Shown here one piece after another: positions 1 through 8,873 of a stretch of DNA of 64,000 nucleotides; the stretch's first letter is position 1, and every line of letters begins with the position of its first letter. This DNA is from Azospirillum brasilense (GTDB lineage Bacteria; Pseudomonadota; Alphaproteobacteria; Azospirillales; Azospirillaceae): assembly GCF_001315015.1 (NCBI RefSeq), contig NZ_CP012915.1, forward strand, positions 62,001-126,000, in the 5' to 3' direction. Below the pieces are notes generated by a model. The model was not told the origin of the DNA. It made no database searches and saw only the letters and a program-made list of their open reading frames with translations. A program made the translations under genes and the position numbers.

Positions 1-1
1 A

Positions 2-874
2 ACCCGCTACGTGCAGAATCTGGCGGCGAGTCACCTCGCCTCCAACCGCAGCATGACGGTGGCGGCGATCATCCCGACCATCTCCGCCTCGATCTTCGCG
101 GAAACCATCCAGGGCCTGACCGACGTCCTGCTGCCGGAGGGCTATCAGGTCTTTCTCGGCCACACCGACTACATGGCGGGGCGCGAGGAATCGCTGGTCC
201 GCAGCTTCAGCGGGCGGCGCCCCGACGGCTTCTTCATCATCGGCACCCGCCACACCCAGGAAACCACCGCCCTGCTGAAGCGCACGGGGGTTCCGGTGGT
301 CGAAAGCTGGAGCTGGACGAACCGTCCCGTCGACATGCTGGTCGGCTTCTCCAACCACGCCGCCCTGATGAGCGTGGTCGACCATCTGGTGGGGCGCGGC
401 TATCGCCGGCTGGCCTTCACGGGCGTCATAAAGCCGGGTGACCACCGCGCCAAGGAGCGTCTGAAGGGCTTCCAGGACGCTCATGAACGTCATTTTCCGG
501 GCGTGACGCCGCGTGTCGTCACGGTCGCCAGCGGGCCGATGGTGATGGCGACCGGCGTGGAACTGCTGAAGCTGGTCCGGGAGCAGCATCCCGACACCGA
601 CGCGCTGGTGTTCGTCAGCGACGTGCTGGCCTCCGGCGCCCTGCTGGCCTGCAGCGGCCTGGGGATCTCGGTGCCGAAGGATCTGGCGATCACCGGGTTC
701 GGCAATTACGACATCGCCGGGCAGCTGACGCCGGGCCTGACCACCATCGCCATCGCCAGCCGCAAGATCGGTATGGAATCCGCCAACCTCCTGTTGCGGC
801 GGATGCAGGGCGGCGAGGTGGAGAACCGCACCCAGGACGTGGGGTTCGAACTGCTGGTGCGGGGCAGCGCCTGA
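2..874 (+). CDS. LacI-family transcriptional regulator, 5' end missing
   Basis: The reading frame is open from the first complete codon of the window, so the gene begins upstream. What remains is the end of the DNA-binding/hinge region (RYVQNLAASHLASNRS) followed by the whole periplasmic-binding-protein-like effector domain, starting at TVAAIIPT and ending at ELLVRGSA. The effector domain shows the usual LacI/GntR-repressor pattern: a DGFFIIG strand, a DALVFVSDVLASGALL stretch and IAITGFGNYDIAG-type C-terminal lobe. Such proteins repress sugar or sugar-acid genes and release DNA on ligand binding; the closest style is the gluconate repressor group. The target genes are probably upstream, outside the window. 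The 280 bases downstream separate it from an unrelated iron operon. Confidence 0.88.
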   Translation, partial: TRYVQNLAASHLASNRSMTVAAIIPTISASIFAETIQGLTDVLLPEGYQVFLGHTDYMAGREESLVRSFSGRRPDGFFIIGTRHTQETTALLKRTGVPVVESWSWTNRPVDMLVGFSNHAALMSVVDHLVGRGYRRLAFTGVIKPGDHRAKERLKGFQDAHERHFPGVTPRVVTVASGPMVMATGVELLKLVREQHPDTDALVFVSDVLASGALLACSGLGISVPKDLAITGFGNYDIAGQLTPGLTTIAIASRKIGMESANLLLRRMQGGEVENRTQDVGFELLVRGSA

Positions 875-984
875 GCCTGCCGGCTTGATGCCAAACCCTC
901 TCCCGCCTTTCGCGCCCGCTTGCGGGCGCTGACGTTGCCTGTGGAATTCCCCTAGAGAAACCGCGGACATAAAGACGCAAACGA

Positions 985-999
985 TCACCGGAACGGTGA
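985..999. other. Inverted repeat between lacI-type gene and iron operon
   Basis: TCACCG-GAA-CGGTGA, a perfect 6-3-6 inverted repeat. No T-run follows on either strand, so it looks more like a protein site or a weak hairpin than an intrinsic terminator. No regulator can be assigned. Confidence 0.3.
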
Positions 1000-1038
1000 C
1001 GTTGCCCCCTTGCGCGAACCGTCGCCTGATGCTTAGAA

Positions 1039-1053
1039 TGAAAATCATTCGCA
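1039..1053 (+). promoter_or_regulatory. Candidate Fur box upstream of TonB receptor
   Basis: TGAAAATCATTCGCA matches 12 of 15 positions of the central classical Fur-box 15-mer (TGATAATCATTATCA). It lies about 100 bases before the start codon of a TonB-dependent siderophore receptor, where a Fur operator is expected. The same half site (TTCGCA) occurs in the motif at 33120-33134. Confidence 0.7.
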
Positions 1054-1154
1054 TTCAGCCGATCAGCGCAGATGTTCGACGTTTTTGAAACGGACAGGGT
1101 GCCGGTCGCTAACGCTGCGCCACATATACACCTTTTGGTAGAGGAACCTGCTCA

Positions 1155-3638
1155 ATGTCTCAATCTTGCGGCAAGGACGCTCTGCGCCTGACCGTCCGCC
1201 GCCGCGGCGCCGCGCATGACGTCTTCGCACCGGGTTTGCGCCCGGTGGCCGTGGCCGTTTGCTTTGCCAGCGCCGTCCTTGCGGGCGGCCTTCCCTTTGC
1301 TCCGGCCGCACAAGCCCAGACGGCGGCGGCCCGCACGGTCGATGCCAACGTCCCGCCGGGCCCGCTGGACGCCGCGCTGCGCAGCTTCGCCGCCCAGGCC
1401 GGGGTGAGCGTCGCCGTGGACCCGGCGCAGGTTCGGGGCAAGACCTCCCAGGGGCTGCGCGGAACGACGACGGTCGAGGACGGCTTCCGCCGCCTGCTGG
1501 ACGGCAGCGGGTATCAGATCGCGGGCACCTCTGCGGGCTACAGCCTCGTCGCGCAAGGGTCTGGACCGGTCGTGAACGCTCCGGCCGGGGCGACGGTTCT
1601 GCCCTCCGTCCAGGTGACGGCCAACGCCGGCGCGCTGCCGGGCGAGCCGCCGCCGCCCTACGCCGGCGGTCAGGTGGCGCGCGGCGGCTCGCTGGGCCTG
1701 CTGGGCACCAGGAACACGTTGGACACCCCGTTCAGCACGACCAACTACACCTCCGAGCTGATCGAGAACCAGCAGGCGCGCACGGCGGCGGACACGCTGG
1801 TCAACGATTCGTCGGTGCGCACGACCACCGGCGGCAACGGCTTCGACGACACGTTCCAGATCCGCGGCTTCGCCGTTCCGTCCGGCGACGTCGGCTTCAA
1901 CGGCATGTACGGGCTGGTGTCCTCCAACCGCGTGCCCTCGCAGATCATCGAGCGGATCGAGCTGCTGAAGGGGCCGGGCGCGCTGATGAACGGCATCGCC
2001 CCGAACGGCAGCATCGGCGGCGGCATCAACATCCTCAGCAAGCGGGCCGGCGACCAGCCGCTGACCCGCGTGACCGGGCTCTACCAGAGCGATGCCAACT
2101 TCGGCGTCCATGTCGACACCGGGCGCCGCTTCGGCGAGAACAACGCCTGGGGCGTGCGCTTCAACGGCCTGCTGCGCGGCGGCGAAGCCTCCATCGAGGA
2201 CGGCGACGTCAAGACCGGCCTCGGCTCGCTGGCGGTGGATTACCGGGGCGAGCGGCTGCGCTGGTCGCTCGACGGCATCATCCAGCGCGACGACACCGAC
2301 AATTTCCGCCCGCAGATCAGCATCCTGTCCACGACGACGGCGATCCCGTCGCCGCCCGACGCGCGCAGCAACTGGTACCCGAACACCAAGCTGGTCCAGA
2401 AGGACAAGACCATCGCCTCGAACATCGAGTTCGACGTGACGGACTGGCTGACCGCCTACGCCGGCATCGGCTACCGCGACGGCACCAACGATCAGGTGTT
2501 CCCGCAGTCCAACCCCGCCGTGAACGCGCTCGGCAACTTCACGGTCCGCAACTCCTATTACGACTCCTACAGCGAGACGGTCAGCGGCACGGCCGGCGCG
2601 CGCCTGCGCTTCGAGACGGGTCCCGTCCGCCATCAGGTCAACATCGGCTACACCGGCTTCCAGCGGGAGGAGGGCAACGTCTACATCCAGGCCGCCGGCT
2701 CGGCCCCGTCGAACATCTACAACCCGGCGCCGCTGCCCGTCATCACCGCGCCGCGCACCGACCCGCGCAAGTCGGCCGAGACGACGCTCAGCAGCATCGC
2801 CATCGCCGACACGCTGTCCTTCGTCAACGACCGTGTCCTGCTGACGCTCGGCGTGCGCGACCAGACGGTGAAGGTGAAGGGCTACAGCACGACGACCGGC
2901 GCGCAGACCAGCAACTACGACGCCAGCGCCACGACGCCGCTCGCCGGTCTGGTCGTCAAGCCGCTGGAGAACGTGGCGGTCTACGGCAACTACGCCGAGG
3001 GCCTGTCGCGCGGCACCATCGTCGGCGCCGGCTACGCCAACACCGGCGCGGTGCTCGAACCCTACAAGTCGAAGCAGATCGAGGGCGGCGTCAAGGTCGA
3101 TTGGGGGACCATCACGACCACCGCCGCGGTGTTCCAGATCACCCGCCCCAGCTCAATCCGCACCGCGTCCAACGAGCTGGCCTATGACGGCGAGCAGCGC
3201 AACCGCGGCCTGGAGCTGTCCGCCTACGGCGAGATCCTGCCCGGCCTGCGCGCCATGGCCAGTGCGACCTTCCTGAAGCCGGAGCTGACGAAGACCGCCG
3301 TCGCCTCGGAAGAGGGCAACGACGCCGCCGGCGTGCCGGACAAGAGCTTCTCCGCCAGCTTGGACTGGGACACCCCGTGGGTCGAGGGACTCGCCCTCAA
3401 CGGGCGGGTGATCCACACCTCCGGTTCCTACCTGACCAACGCCAACACGCTGCGCTTCGACGGCTGGACCCGCTTCGACATCGGTGCCCGCTACACCACC
3501 GACGTGTCGGGCAAGCCGGTCGTGCTGCGCGCCAGCGTCGAGAACCTCTTCGACAAGGAGTACTGGCTGACCACCGGCACCTACGTGACCGTCGGGTCGC
3601 CGCGCACCGTGCTGCTGTCCGCCACCGTCGATTTCTAA
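1155..3638 (+). CDS. TonB-dependent siderophore receptor with STN signalling domain
   Basis: An 827-residue outer-membrane ferric-siderophore receptor. After a long signal peptide (cleavage near AAQAQ, about residue 55) comes an STN domain (about residues 65-130; PPGPLDAALRSFAAQAGVSV), then a TonB-box-like stretch (LPSVQVTAN), plug domain with the KGPGALMNGI and GGGINILSKR motifs, and a 22-strand barrel ending in the typical terminal Phe (SATVDF). The STN domain is normally used to pass a signal to an anti-sigma factor, but no sigma/anti-sigma pair is adjacent. Start ATG is preceded by AGAGGAA. It is first gene of an operon with DUF4198, DUF3649, PepSY and DUF3325 genes, behind a Fur box, so it should be iron-repressed. 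The siderophore cannot be told from sequence. Confidence 0.95.
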   Translation: MSQSCGKDALRLTVRRRGAAHDVFAPGLRPVAVAVCFASAVLAGGLPFAPAAQAQTAAARTVDANVPPGPLDAALRSFAAQAGVSVAVDPAQVRGKTSQGLRGTTTVEDGFRRLLDGSGYQIAGTSAGYSLVAQGSGPVVNAPAGATVLPSVQVTANAGALPGEPPPPYAGGQVARGGSLGLLGTRNTLDTPFSTTNYTSELIENQQARTAADTLVNDSSVRTTTGGNGFDDTFQIRGFAVPSGDVGFNGMYGLVSSNRVPSQIIERIELLKGPGALMNGIAPNGSIGGGINILSKRAGDQPLTRVTGLYQSDANFGVHVDTGRRFGENNAWGVRFNGLLRGGEASIEDGDVKTGLGSLAVDYRGERLRWSLDGIIQRDDTDNFRPQISILSTTTAIPSPPDARSNWYPNTKLVQKDKTIASNIEFDVTDWLTAYAGIGYRDGTNDQVFPQSNPAVNALGNFTVRNSYYDSYSETVSGTAGARLRFETGPVRHQVNIGYTGFQREEGNVYIQAAGSAPSNIYNPAPLPVITAPRTDPRKSAETTLSSIAIADTLSFVNDRVLLTLGVRDQTVKVKGYSTTTGAQTSNYDASATTPLAGLVVKPLENVAVYGNYAEGLSRGTIVGAGYANTGAVLEPYKSKQIEGGVKVDWGTITTTAAVFQITRPSSIRTASNELAYDGEQRNRGLELSAYGEILPGLRAMASATFLKPELTKTAVASEEGNDAAGVPDKSFSASLDWDTPWVEGLALNGRVIHTSGSYLTNANTLRFDGWTRFDIGARYTTDVSGKPVVLRASVENLFDKEYWLTTGTYVTVGSPRTVLLSATVDF

Positions 3639-3668
3639 ATCCGCCAAGCCATTCCTTTGGATGACGTC

Positions 3669-4409
3669 ATGAACAAGCTGTCCCTCGCCCTCATCGCCGC
3701 GCTGGGCTTCGCCATGCCCGCCGCCATGCCCGCCCAGGCCCACCAGATCTGGATCGAGCAGCCCGAGCAGGGCAACGCCACGATCCGCTTCGGGGAGTTC
3801 GGCGAGAACCTGCGCGAGGTCTCGCCCGGCCTGCTCGACAAGTTCGGCAAGCCGGCCGGCACCCTCCTCTCCGCCAAGGGCGAGCAGAAGGCCGAGGCCG
3901 CCAAGACCGCAGACGGCTTCGCGCTGCCCTTCAAGGCCGCCAACGGCGAGAGCATCGTCGCCGAGGACACGCTCTACCCGCTCTACACGTGGAAGCAGGG
4001 CGACAAGGAGACCACCAACTGGTTCCACCCCGCCGCGCGCCTGATCACCGGCTTCGCCGAGCAGGCGCCGAAGCTGACGCTGGATCTGGTGCCAACCGGC
4101 AAGCCCGGCCAGTTCAAGCTGGTCTTCCAGGGGCAGCCCAAGGCCAAGACCAAGGTGATGCTGGTCACCCAGTCCGGCTGGGCCAAGGAGGCGCACAGCG
4201 ACGAGCAGGGTCTGGTTACCTTCGACCTGCCGTGGAAGGGCACCTACGTGGCCGAGGTCAGCCTGAACGAGCGCACCCCCGGCGAGCGCCAGGGCGCCAA
4301 CGGCGCCGAAAAGTATGACGGTGTCAGCTACGTCACCACGGTGACCTACGTCCACCCCGACGGTCTGGCGCCGCTCCCCGCCGGCCCGGCGGCGACGCCC
4401 AACAAATGA
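3669..4409 (+). CDS. DUF4198-type periplasmic protein
   Basis: A 246-residue exported protein with a clear signal peptide (MNKLSLALIAALGFAMPAA, cleavage after AQA) immediately followed by HQIWIEQ, the mature N-terminal His pattern seen in DUF4198 proteins. The family comprises periplasmic beta-rich proteins often found beside metal transporters and TonB receptors; the biochemical role is unknown. The frame is open a few codons upstream to a TTG, but the ATG at 3669 gives a proper signal peptide. It follows the receptor gene by 30 bases and overlaps the next start codon by four bases (ATGA), so it belongs to the same iron operon. An iron- or siderophore-handling role in the periplasm is an inference from context. 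Confidence 0.85.
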   Translation: MNKLSLALIAALGFAMPAAMPAQAHQIWIEQPEQGNATIRFGEFGENLREVSPGLLDKFGKPAGTLLSAKGEQKAEAAKTADGFALPFKAANGESIVAEDTLYPLYTWKQGDKETTNWFHPAARLITGFAEQAPKLTLDLVPTGKPGQFKLVFQGQPKAKTKVMLVTQSGWAKEAHSDEQGLVTFDLPWKGTYVAEVSLNERTPGERQGANGAEKYDGVSYVTTVTYVHPDGLAPLPAGPAATPNK

Positions 4410-4702
4410 CCTCCGTGGCCGGACGGGTCCGTTCCGCCCTTGATGCTTGGCATGGACCGCTCGTCTCGCGCATAGCCGCCGCCCTGTTCGGCGGCTATGC
4501 GCTGGCCGCGCTCGCCAGCGTGGCGGTGCTGGCGCTTCCCATGAGCACGCCGCAGGCGGTGCTCACCGGCCAGTTGGCGAGCTTCGTCATCTACGCCGCC
4601 GCCGTGATCTGGGTCTTCGCGGTTCGCAGCGCGCTACGCGCCTGGGCGGGCCTGCTTGTCGTGGCCGCGCCGCTGTCGCTGGCGGCGTGGTCGGTCTGGT
4701 GA
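4406..4702 (+). CDS. DUF3649 small inner-membrane protein
   Basis: A 98-residue protein with three predicted transmembrane segments (about residues 20-42, 50-70, 75-97). It resembles DUF3649 proteins, which are found almost only beside TonB siderophore receptors and PepSY membrane proteins. Start overlaps the stop of the DUF4198 gene as ATGA. In the better known Pseudomonas pyoverdine system, comparable small membrane proteins accompany the PepSY reductase FpvG; by analogy this may be an accessory subunit for reduction of ferric siderophore in or at the periplasm. Confidence 0.85.
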   Translation: MTSVAGRVRSALDAWHGPLVSRIAAALFGGYALAALASVAVLALPMSTPQAVLTGQLASFVIYAAAVIWVFAVRSALRAWAGLLVVAAPLSLAAWSVW

Positions 4703-4715
4703 TGGGGAGCCGAGC

Positions 4716-6362
4716 GTGACGACGGACCAGCAAGCGCGCCCCGACGGCCGCGGCCTCCGCCAGAGCATGTCCGACCTGCACACGTGGGTCGGGCTGCTTC
4801 TCGGCTGGGTGCTCTACGCGATGTTCCTCACCGGGACGGTGTCCTACTTCAAGGACGAGCTGTCGCAATGGATGCGTCCTGAACTGCCGGCGCAGAGTGG
4901 GGTTCCGGATCAGGCCGAGGTGGCGCAGCGGGTGGCCGACGAACTCGTCGCCCTGGTGCCGGGCAGCCCGCAATGGAGTCTGCGCCTGACGGACGCCCGC
5001 AACAACAGCGTCTACGCCTTCTGGCGCACCGCCGGGGCGGCTCCCGGCCAGCGCGCTTTCGGTGAGGGCAATTTCGATCCGACGACCGGGCAGAAGGTGT
5101 CGTCGCGCGCGACGCTGGGCGGCGACTTCTTCTACCGTTTCCATTTCCAGTTCCATTACATGCCGGTGGTGTGGGGACGCTGGATCGCCGGCATCGCGGC
5201 CATGTTCATGCTGGTGGCCATCGTCAGCGGGGTCATCACACACAAGAAGATCTTTGTCGATTTCTTCACCTTCCGTTGGGGCAAGGGGCAGCGCTCCTGG
5301 CTCGACGCGCACAACGCGCTGTCGGTGTTCGGGCTGCCGTTCCACGCCATGATCACCTACACCGGGCTGGTGACGCTGATGGCGCTCTACATGCCTTGGG
5401 GTCAGCAGGCGGGAATCAAGACGGCGGCGGAGCGCCAGCAGCTCAACGCCGAACTCAGCGCCTTCATCCAGCCGGGCAAGCCCAGCGGCGAGGCAGCACC
5501 CCTCGCCTCGATCGAGGACATGGTGCGCCACGCCCAGGAGCGCTGGGGCCGCGACGGCGTCGGGCGGGTCACCGCCACGCATCCCGGCGACGCGGCGGCG
5601 CGGGTGGCGGTGGCCCGCGGCGACGGCGGGCGCGTGTCGATGAGCCCGCAATATCTGGAGTTCGAAGGGACCACCGGCAAATTGCTGGCCGTCCATGAAG
5701 GGGTGGGGCCGGCGGCGGAGACCCGCGGCGTGCTCTACGCCCTGCATCTGGGGCGCTTCAGCGATACGGTGACGCGCTGGCTCTATTTCCTCGTCAGCCT
5801 CGCCGGCACCGCCATGGTGGGCACCGGTCTGGTGATGTGGACGGTGAAACGCCGGCAGAAGCTGCCCGATCCGGCCCGGCCCCACATCGGCTTCCATGTC
5901 GTGGAGCGGCTGAACATCGCCAGCATCGCCGGGCTGTCGGTCGCCATGGCGGCCTTCCTGTGGGCGAACCGCCTGCTGCCGGAGACCCTGGCGGACCGTG
6001 CCAACTGGGAGATCCACAGCTTCTTCATCGTCTGGGCGCTGACGCTGCTGCACGGCGTGCTGCGCCCGGCGAAGAAGGCCTGGGTCGAGCAGTTGTGGCT
6101 GGCCACGGCGCTGCTGGCGCTGCTGCCCGTGCTCAACGCCGCGACCACGCAGCGGCCGCTGTGGCGCAGCCTGGCCGACGGCGATTGGGTGTTCATCGGC
6201 ATGGACCTGATGTGCTGGGCGCTGGCGGCGCTCCACGCCGTCCTGGCGGTCCGCACCCTCCGTCACCAGCCCAAGACGCGGCCCGCCCGCAAGCCGGCCC
6301 CCGAAACCGTTAAGCAAGCCGTCAGCAAACCCGCCAACGGCGCCGTTCTGCGCGAGGGATGA
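4716..6362 (+). CDS. PepSY-associated membrane protein, probable ferric-siderophore reductase
   Basis: A 548-residue membrane protein of the PepSY_TM family. An N-terminal membrane helix follows HTWVGLLLGWVLYAMF, a periplasmic PepSY region spans roughly residues 60-140, a second helix near VVWGRWIAGIAAMFM is followed by HKKIF and the conserved HNALSVFGLPFHAM segment, then a third and several C-terminal helices. The conserved His residues in helices fit a heme- or iron-coordinating reductase such as FpvG. The chosen start is GTG at 4716, with TGGGGAG upstream; earlier in-frame codons would run into the DUF3649 gene. The stop overlaps the next start (ATGA). Family role in reducing imported ferric siderophores is established only for a few members. 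Confidence 0.85.
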   Translation: MTTDQQARPDGRGLRQSMSDLHTWVGLLLGWVLYAMFLTGTVSYFKDELSQWMRPELPAQSGVPDQAEVAQRVADELVALVPGSPQWSLRLTDARNNSVYAFWRTAGAAPGQRAFGEGNFDPTTGQKVSSRATLGGDFFYRFHFQFHYMPVVWGRWIAGIAAMFMLVAIVSGVITHKKIFVDFFTFRWGKGQRSWLDAHNALSVFGLPFHAMITYTGLVTLMALYMPWGQQAGIKTAAERQQLNAELSAFIQPGKPSGEAAPLASIEDMVRHAQERWGRDGVGRVTATHPGDAAARVAVARGDGGRVSMSPQYLEFEGTTGKLLAVHEGVGPAAETRGVLYALHLGRFSDTVTRWLYFLVSLAGTAMVGTGLVMWTVKRRQKLPDPARPHIGFHVVERLNIASIAGLSVAMAAFLWANRLLPETLADRANWEIHSFFIVWALTLLHGVLRPAKKAWVEQLWLATALLALLPVLNAATTQRPLWRSLADGDWVFIGMDLMCWALAALHAVLAVRTLRHQPKTRPARKPAPETVKQAVSKPANGAVLREG

Positions 6363-6652
6363 TCATGATCCACCTGTCGTCCTTCATCCTGTGCCTGACG
6401 GGGTTCGCCGCGCTGGCCTTCGCGATGGACCGTCCGCAGCACGACCTGTTCGGACGGCCCCTGCCGGCGCCCGCGACGCTCGCCCTGCGCGTCGGCGGGG
6501 CGGTTTCCCTGCTGGGCGCGCTGGGTCTCCTCGTGTCGTGGCAGGGCTGGGGGCTTGGCCTCGTCATGTTCAGCGGTCACACCAGCCTTGGCGCCGGTGT
6601 CGTCCATGGCGCCCTCATCGTTCGACAACGGCGGGCTGCCCGCCCAAATTGA
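6359..6652 (+). CDS. DUF3325 inner-membrane protein
   Basis: A 97-residue protein with three hydrophobic segments; AFAMDRPQHDLFGRP is the characteristic loop of DUF3325, a family linked to TonB receptor-PepSY operons. Translation could begin at ATG 6359, overlapping the previous stop, or at ATG 6365 (MIHLSS). It ends the iron operon; after it comes a 144-base gap before cstA. A hairpin-capable GC-rich stretch at 6630-6644 lies in its last codons but lacks a T-run. Role presumed to be an accessory subunit of the membrane reductase. Confidence 0.8.
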   Translation: MIMIHLSSFILCLTGFAALAFAMDRPQHDLFGRPLPAPATLALRVGGAVSLLGALGLLVSWQGWGLGLVMFSGHTSLGAGVVHGALIVRQRRAARPN

Positions 6653-6765
6653 GGGTACGCCTTATTTTTGACCCATTTTGTCGCGACCGGCGAGTTTGCT
6701 CTTCCCGTTCGGGCGTGATGAGAGGATGATTCTCCATCGTTTTCATCAGGTTCATCGTGCTTTTC

Positions 6766-6782
6766 AACGATTGCGAATCGTT
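6766..6782. promoter_or_regulatory. Perfect 7-3-7 inverted repeat next to the cstA ribosome site
   Basis: AACGATT-GCG-AATCGTT ends one base before the cstA Shine-Dalgarno sequence (GGGAGGA, 6784-6790). It could be a protein operator or, in the mRNA, a hairpin whose flank contains the ribosome site. Either would give control at cstA translation or transcription start. Confidence 0.45.
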
Positions 6783-6796
6783 TGGGAGGAGTACGC

Positions 6797-8863
6797 ATGC
6801 CCCGCATCCTCAATCACGCGCCGTGGCTGGTCCTCGCCGTGCTGGGCGCCTTCGCGCTCGGCACCGTCGCCCTGGCGCGCGGCGAGACCATCAACGCCCT
6901 CTGGCTGGTCGTGGCCGCCGTCTGTACTTACCTGGTCTCCTACCGCTACTACAGCCTGTTCATCGCCACCCGCGTCATGCGGCTGGACCCGGCGCGCCCG
7001 ACTCCGGCGATGCGCCACAACGACGGGTTGGACTACGTCCCGACCAACCAGTATGTTCTGTTCGGCCACCATTTTGCGGCCATCGCCGGCGCCGGCCCGC
7101 TGGTCGGCCCGGTGCTGGCGGCCCAGATGGGCTATCTGCCGGGCATGCTGTGGATTCTCGCCGGCGTGGTGATCGCCGGGGCGGTGCAGGACTTCATGAT
7201 CCTGTTCGTCTCGATGCGCCGCGACGGGCGGTCGCTCGGTGAGCTGATCAAGGCCGAATTGGGGGACATCCCCGGCGTCATCGCGCTGTTCGGCACCTTC
7301 ATGATCATGGTCATCATTCTGGCGGTGCTGGCCCTGGTCGTGGTCAAGGCGCTGACCAACAGCCCGTGGGGCTTCTTCACGGTCGCCGCCACCGTGCCGA
7401 TCGCCCTGTTCATGGGCGTCTACATGCGCTTCCTGCGCCCCGGCCGGATCGGCGAGATCTCGGTGGTCGGCTTCTTCCTGCTGATCGCCGCCATCCTGCT
7501 CGGCGGGCAGGTCGCGCAGAGCGAGACGTGGGCGCCGGTCTTCACGCTGACCGGCATCCAGATCACCTGGATCCTGATCGGCTACGGCTTCGTGGCGTCG
7601 GTGCTGCCGGTGTGGCTGCTGCTGGCCCCGCGCGACTATCTGTCGACCTTCCTCAAGGTCGGCACCATCGTGATGCTGGCGCTGTGCATCCTGCTCGTCG
7701 CACCGCCGATGAAGATGCCCAGCGTCACCCGCTTCATCGACGGCACCGGGCCGGTGTGGTCGGGCAGCCTGTTCCCGTTCCTGTTCATCACCATCGCCTG
7801 CGGCGCGGTGTCGGGCTTCCACGCCCTGATCTCCTCCGGCACCACGCCGAAGATGGTGGAGAACGAGCTCCACACCCGCTTCATCGGCTACGGCGGCATG
7901 CTGACCGAGTCCTTCGTCGCCGTCATGGCGCTGGTCGCCGCCTCCTGCATCGAGCCGGGCATCTACTTCGCCATGAACAGCCCGCCCGCGCTGCTCGGCA
8001 CCACGGCGGAGTCGGCGGCCCAGGTCATCAACAACTGGGGCTTCGTCATCACGCCGGAGATGATCACCCAGACGGCGCAGGACGTCGGCGAGGTGAGCAT
8101 CCTGTCACGGGCCGGCGGCGCGCCGACCCTGGCGGTCGGCATGGCGCAGATCTTTTCCGAACTGTTCGGCGGCAAGGGCATGATGGCCTTCTGGTACCAT
8201 TTCGCCATCCTGTTCGAGGCGCTGTTCATCCTGACCGCCGTCGACGCCGGCACCCGCGCCGGGCGGTTCATGCTGCAGGACCTGCTGGGCGTCTTCTTCA
8301 AGCCGTTGCAGCGCACGGCGTCCTGGGCCGGCAACCTGATCGCCACCGGCCTGTGCGTCGCCGCCTGGGGCTACATCCTCTATCAGGGGGTGGTCGATCC
8401 GTTGGGCGGCATCAACACCTTCTGGCCGCTGTTCGGCATCTCCAACCAGATGCTGGCGGGGATCGCGCTGATCCTGGCGACGGTGGTGCTGTTCCGGATG
8501 AAGCGTGAACGCTACGCCTGGGTGACCATGGTGCCGGCGGCGTGGCTGCTGATCTGCACCCTGACCGCGGGCGTGCAGAAGGTCTTCCACAGCAACCCGG
8601 CGATCGGCTTCCTCGCCCACGCCGAGCGTTTCAGCACCGCCGCCAACGAGGGCCGTCTGCTCGCCCCGGCGACCTCGATGGAGCAGATGCGGCAGGTGAT
8701 CTTCAACGATTACCTGGACGCGGCGCTGGCCTCGCTGTTCGTGCTGGTGGTGCTGGCGGTGCTGGTCTTCGGCGTTCTGTCCTGCCTGAAGGCGCTGCGC
8801 AGCGACCGCCCGACCACGCGGGAAATCCCGACCGGCGGCGCCACCGCGCGGGCCGGGGATTGA
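6797..8863 (+). CDS. cstA: Carbon starvation protein CstA
   Basis: A 688-residue inner-membrane transporter, close to the usual length of CstA/BtsT. Many transmembrane segments are visible, and conserved CstA blocks are present: NDGLDYVPTNQYVLFGHHF, AIAGAGPLVGPVLAAQMG near residue 90, GYGFVASVLPVWLLLAPRDY, ISSGTTPKM and DAGTRAGRFMLQDLLG. Family members take up pyruvate or peptides during nutrient limitation. The ATG at 6797 has GGGAGGA at ideal distance; an in-frame TTG 15 bases earlier overlaps that ribosome site. It is followed by a 15-bp stem-loop and then the small YbdD/YjiX gene, the standard partner of CstA-type transporters. Confidence 0.95.
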   Translation: MPRILNHAPWLVLAVLGAFALGTVALARGETINALWLVVAAVCTYLVSYRYYSLFIATRVMRLDPARPTPAMRHNDGLDYVPTNQYVLFGHHFAAIAGAGPLVGPVLAAQMGYLPGMLWILAGVVIAGAVQDFMILFVSMRRDGRSLGELIKAELGDIPGVIALFGTFMIMVIILAVLALVVVKALTNSPWGFFTVAATVPIALFMGVYMRFLRPGRIGEISVVGFFLLIAAILLGGQVAQSETWAPVFTLTGIQITWILIGYGFVASVLPVWLLLAPRDYLSTFLKVGTIVMLALCILLVAPPMKMPSVTRFIDGTGPVWSGSLFPFLFITIACGAVSGFHALISSGTTPKMVENELHTRFIGYGGMLTESFVAVMALVAASCIEPGIYFAMNSPPALLGTTAESAAQVINNWGFVITPEMITQTAQDVGEVSILSRAGGAPTLAVGMAQIFSELFGGKGMMAFWYHFAILFEALFILTAVDAGTRAGRFMLQDLLGVFFKPLQRTASWAGNLIATGLCVAAWGYILYQGVVDPLGGINTFWPLFGISNQMLAGIALILATVVLFRMKRERYAWVTMVPAAWLLICTLTAGVQKVFHSNPAIGFLAHAERFSTAANEGRLLAPATSMEQMRQVIFNDYLDAALASLFVLVVLAVLVFGVLSCLKALRSDRPTTREIPTGGATARAGD

Positions 8864-8873
8864 GTAGTGACGC

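Noticed and set aside
1152..2633. Long minus-strand open frame opposite the first TonB receptor
   Set aside because: Product is Arg/Gly/Ala-rich without family motifs; it is a high-GC shadow of the receptor gene.
3153..4355. 400-codon minus-strand open frame across the receptor 3' end and DUF4198 gene
   Set aside because: No homology-like motifs, crosses two well-supported plus-strand genes; GC-driven shadow.
6630..6644. GGCGGG-CTG-CCCGCC hairpin as terminator of the first iron operon
   Set aside because: It lies inside the last codons of the DUF3325 gene, the stem is short, and no T-run follows.
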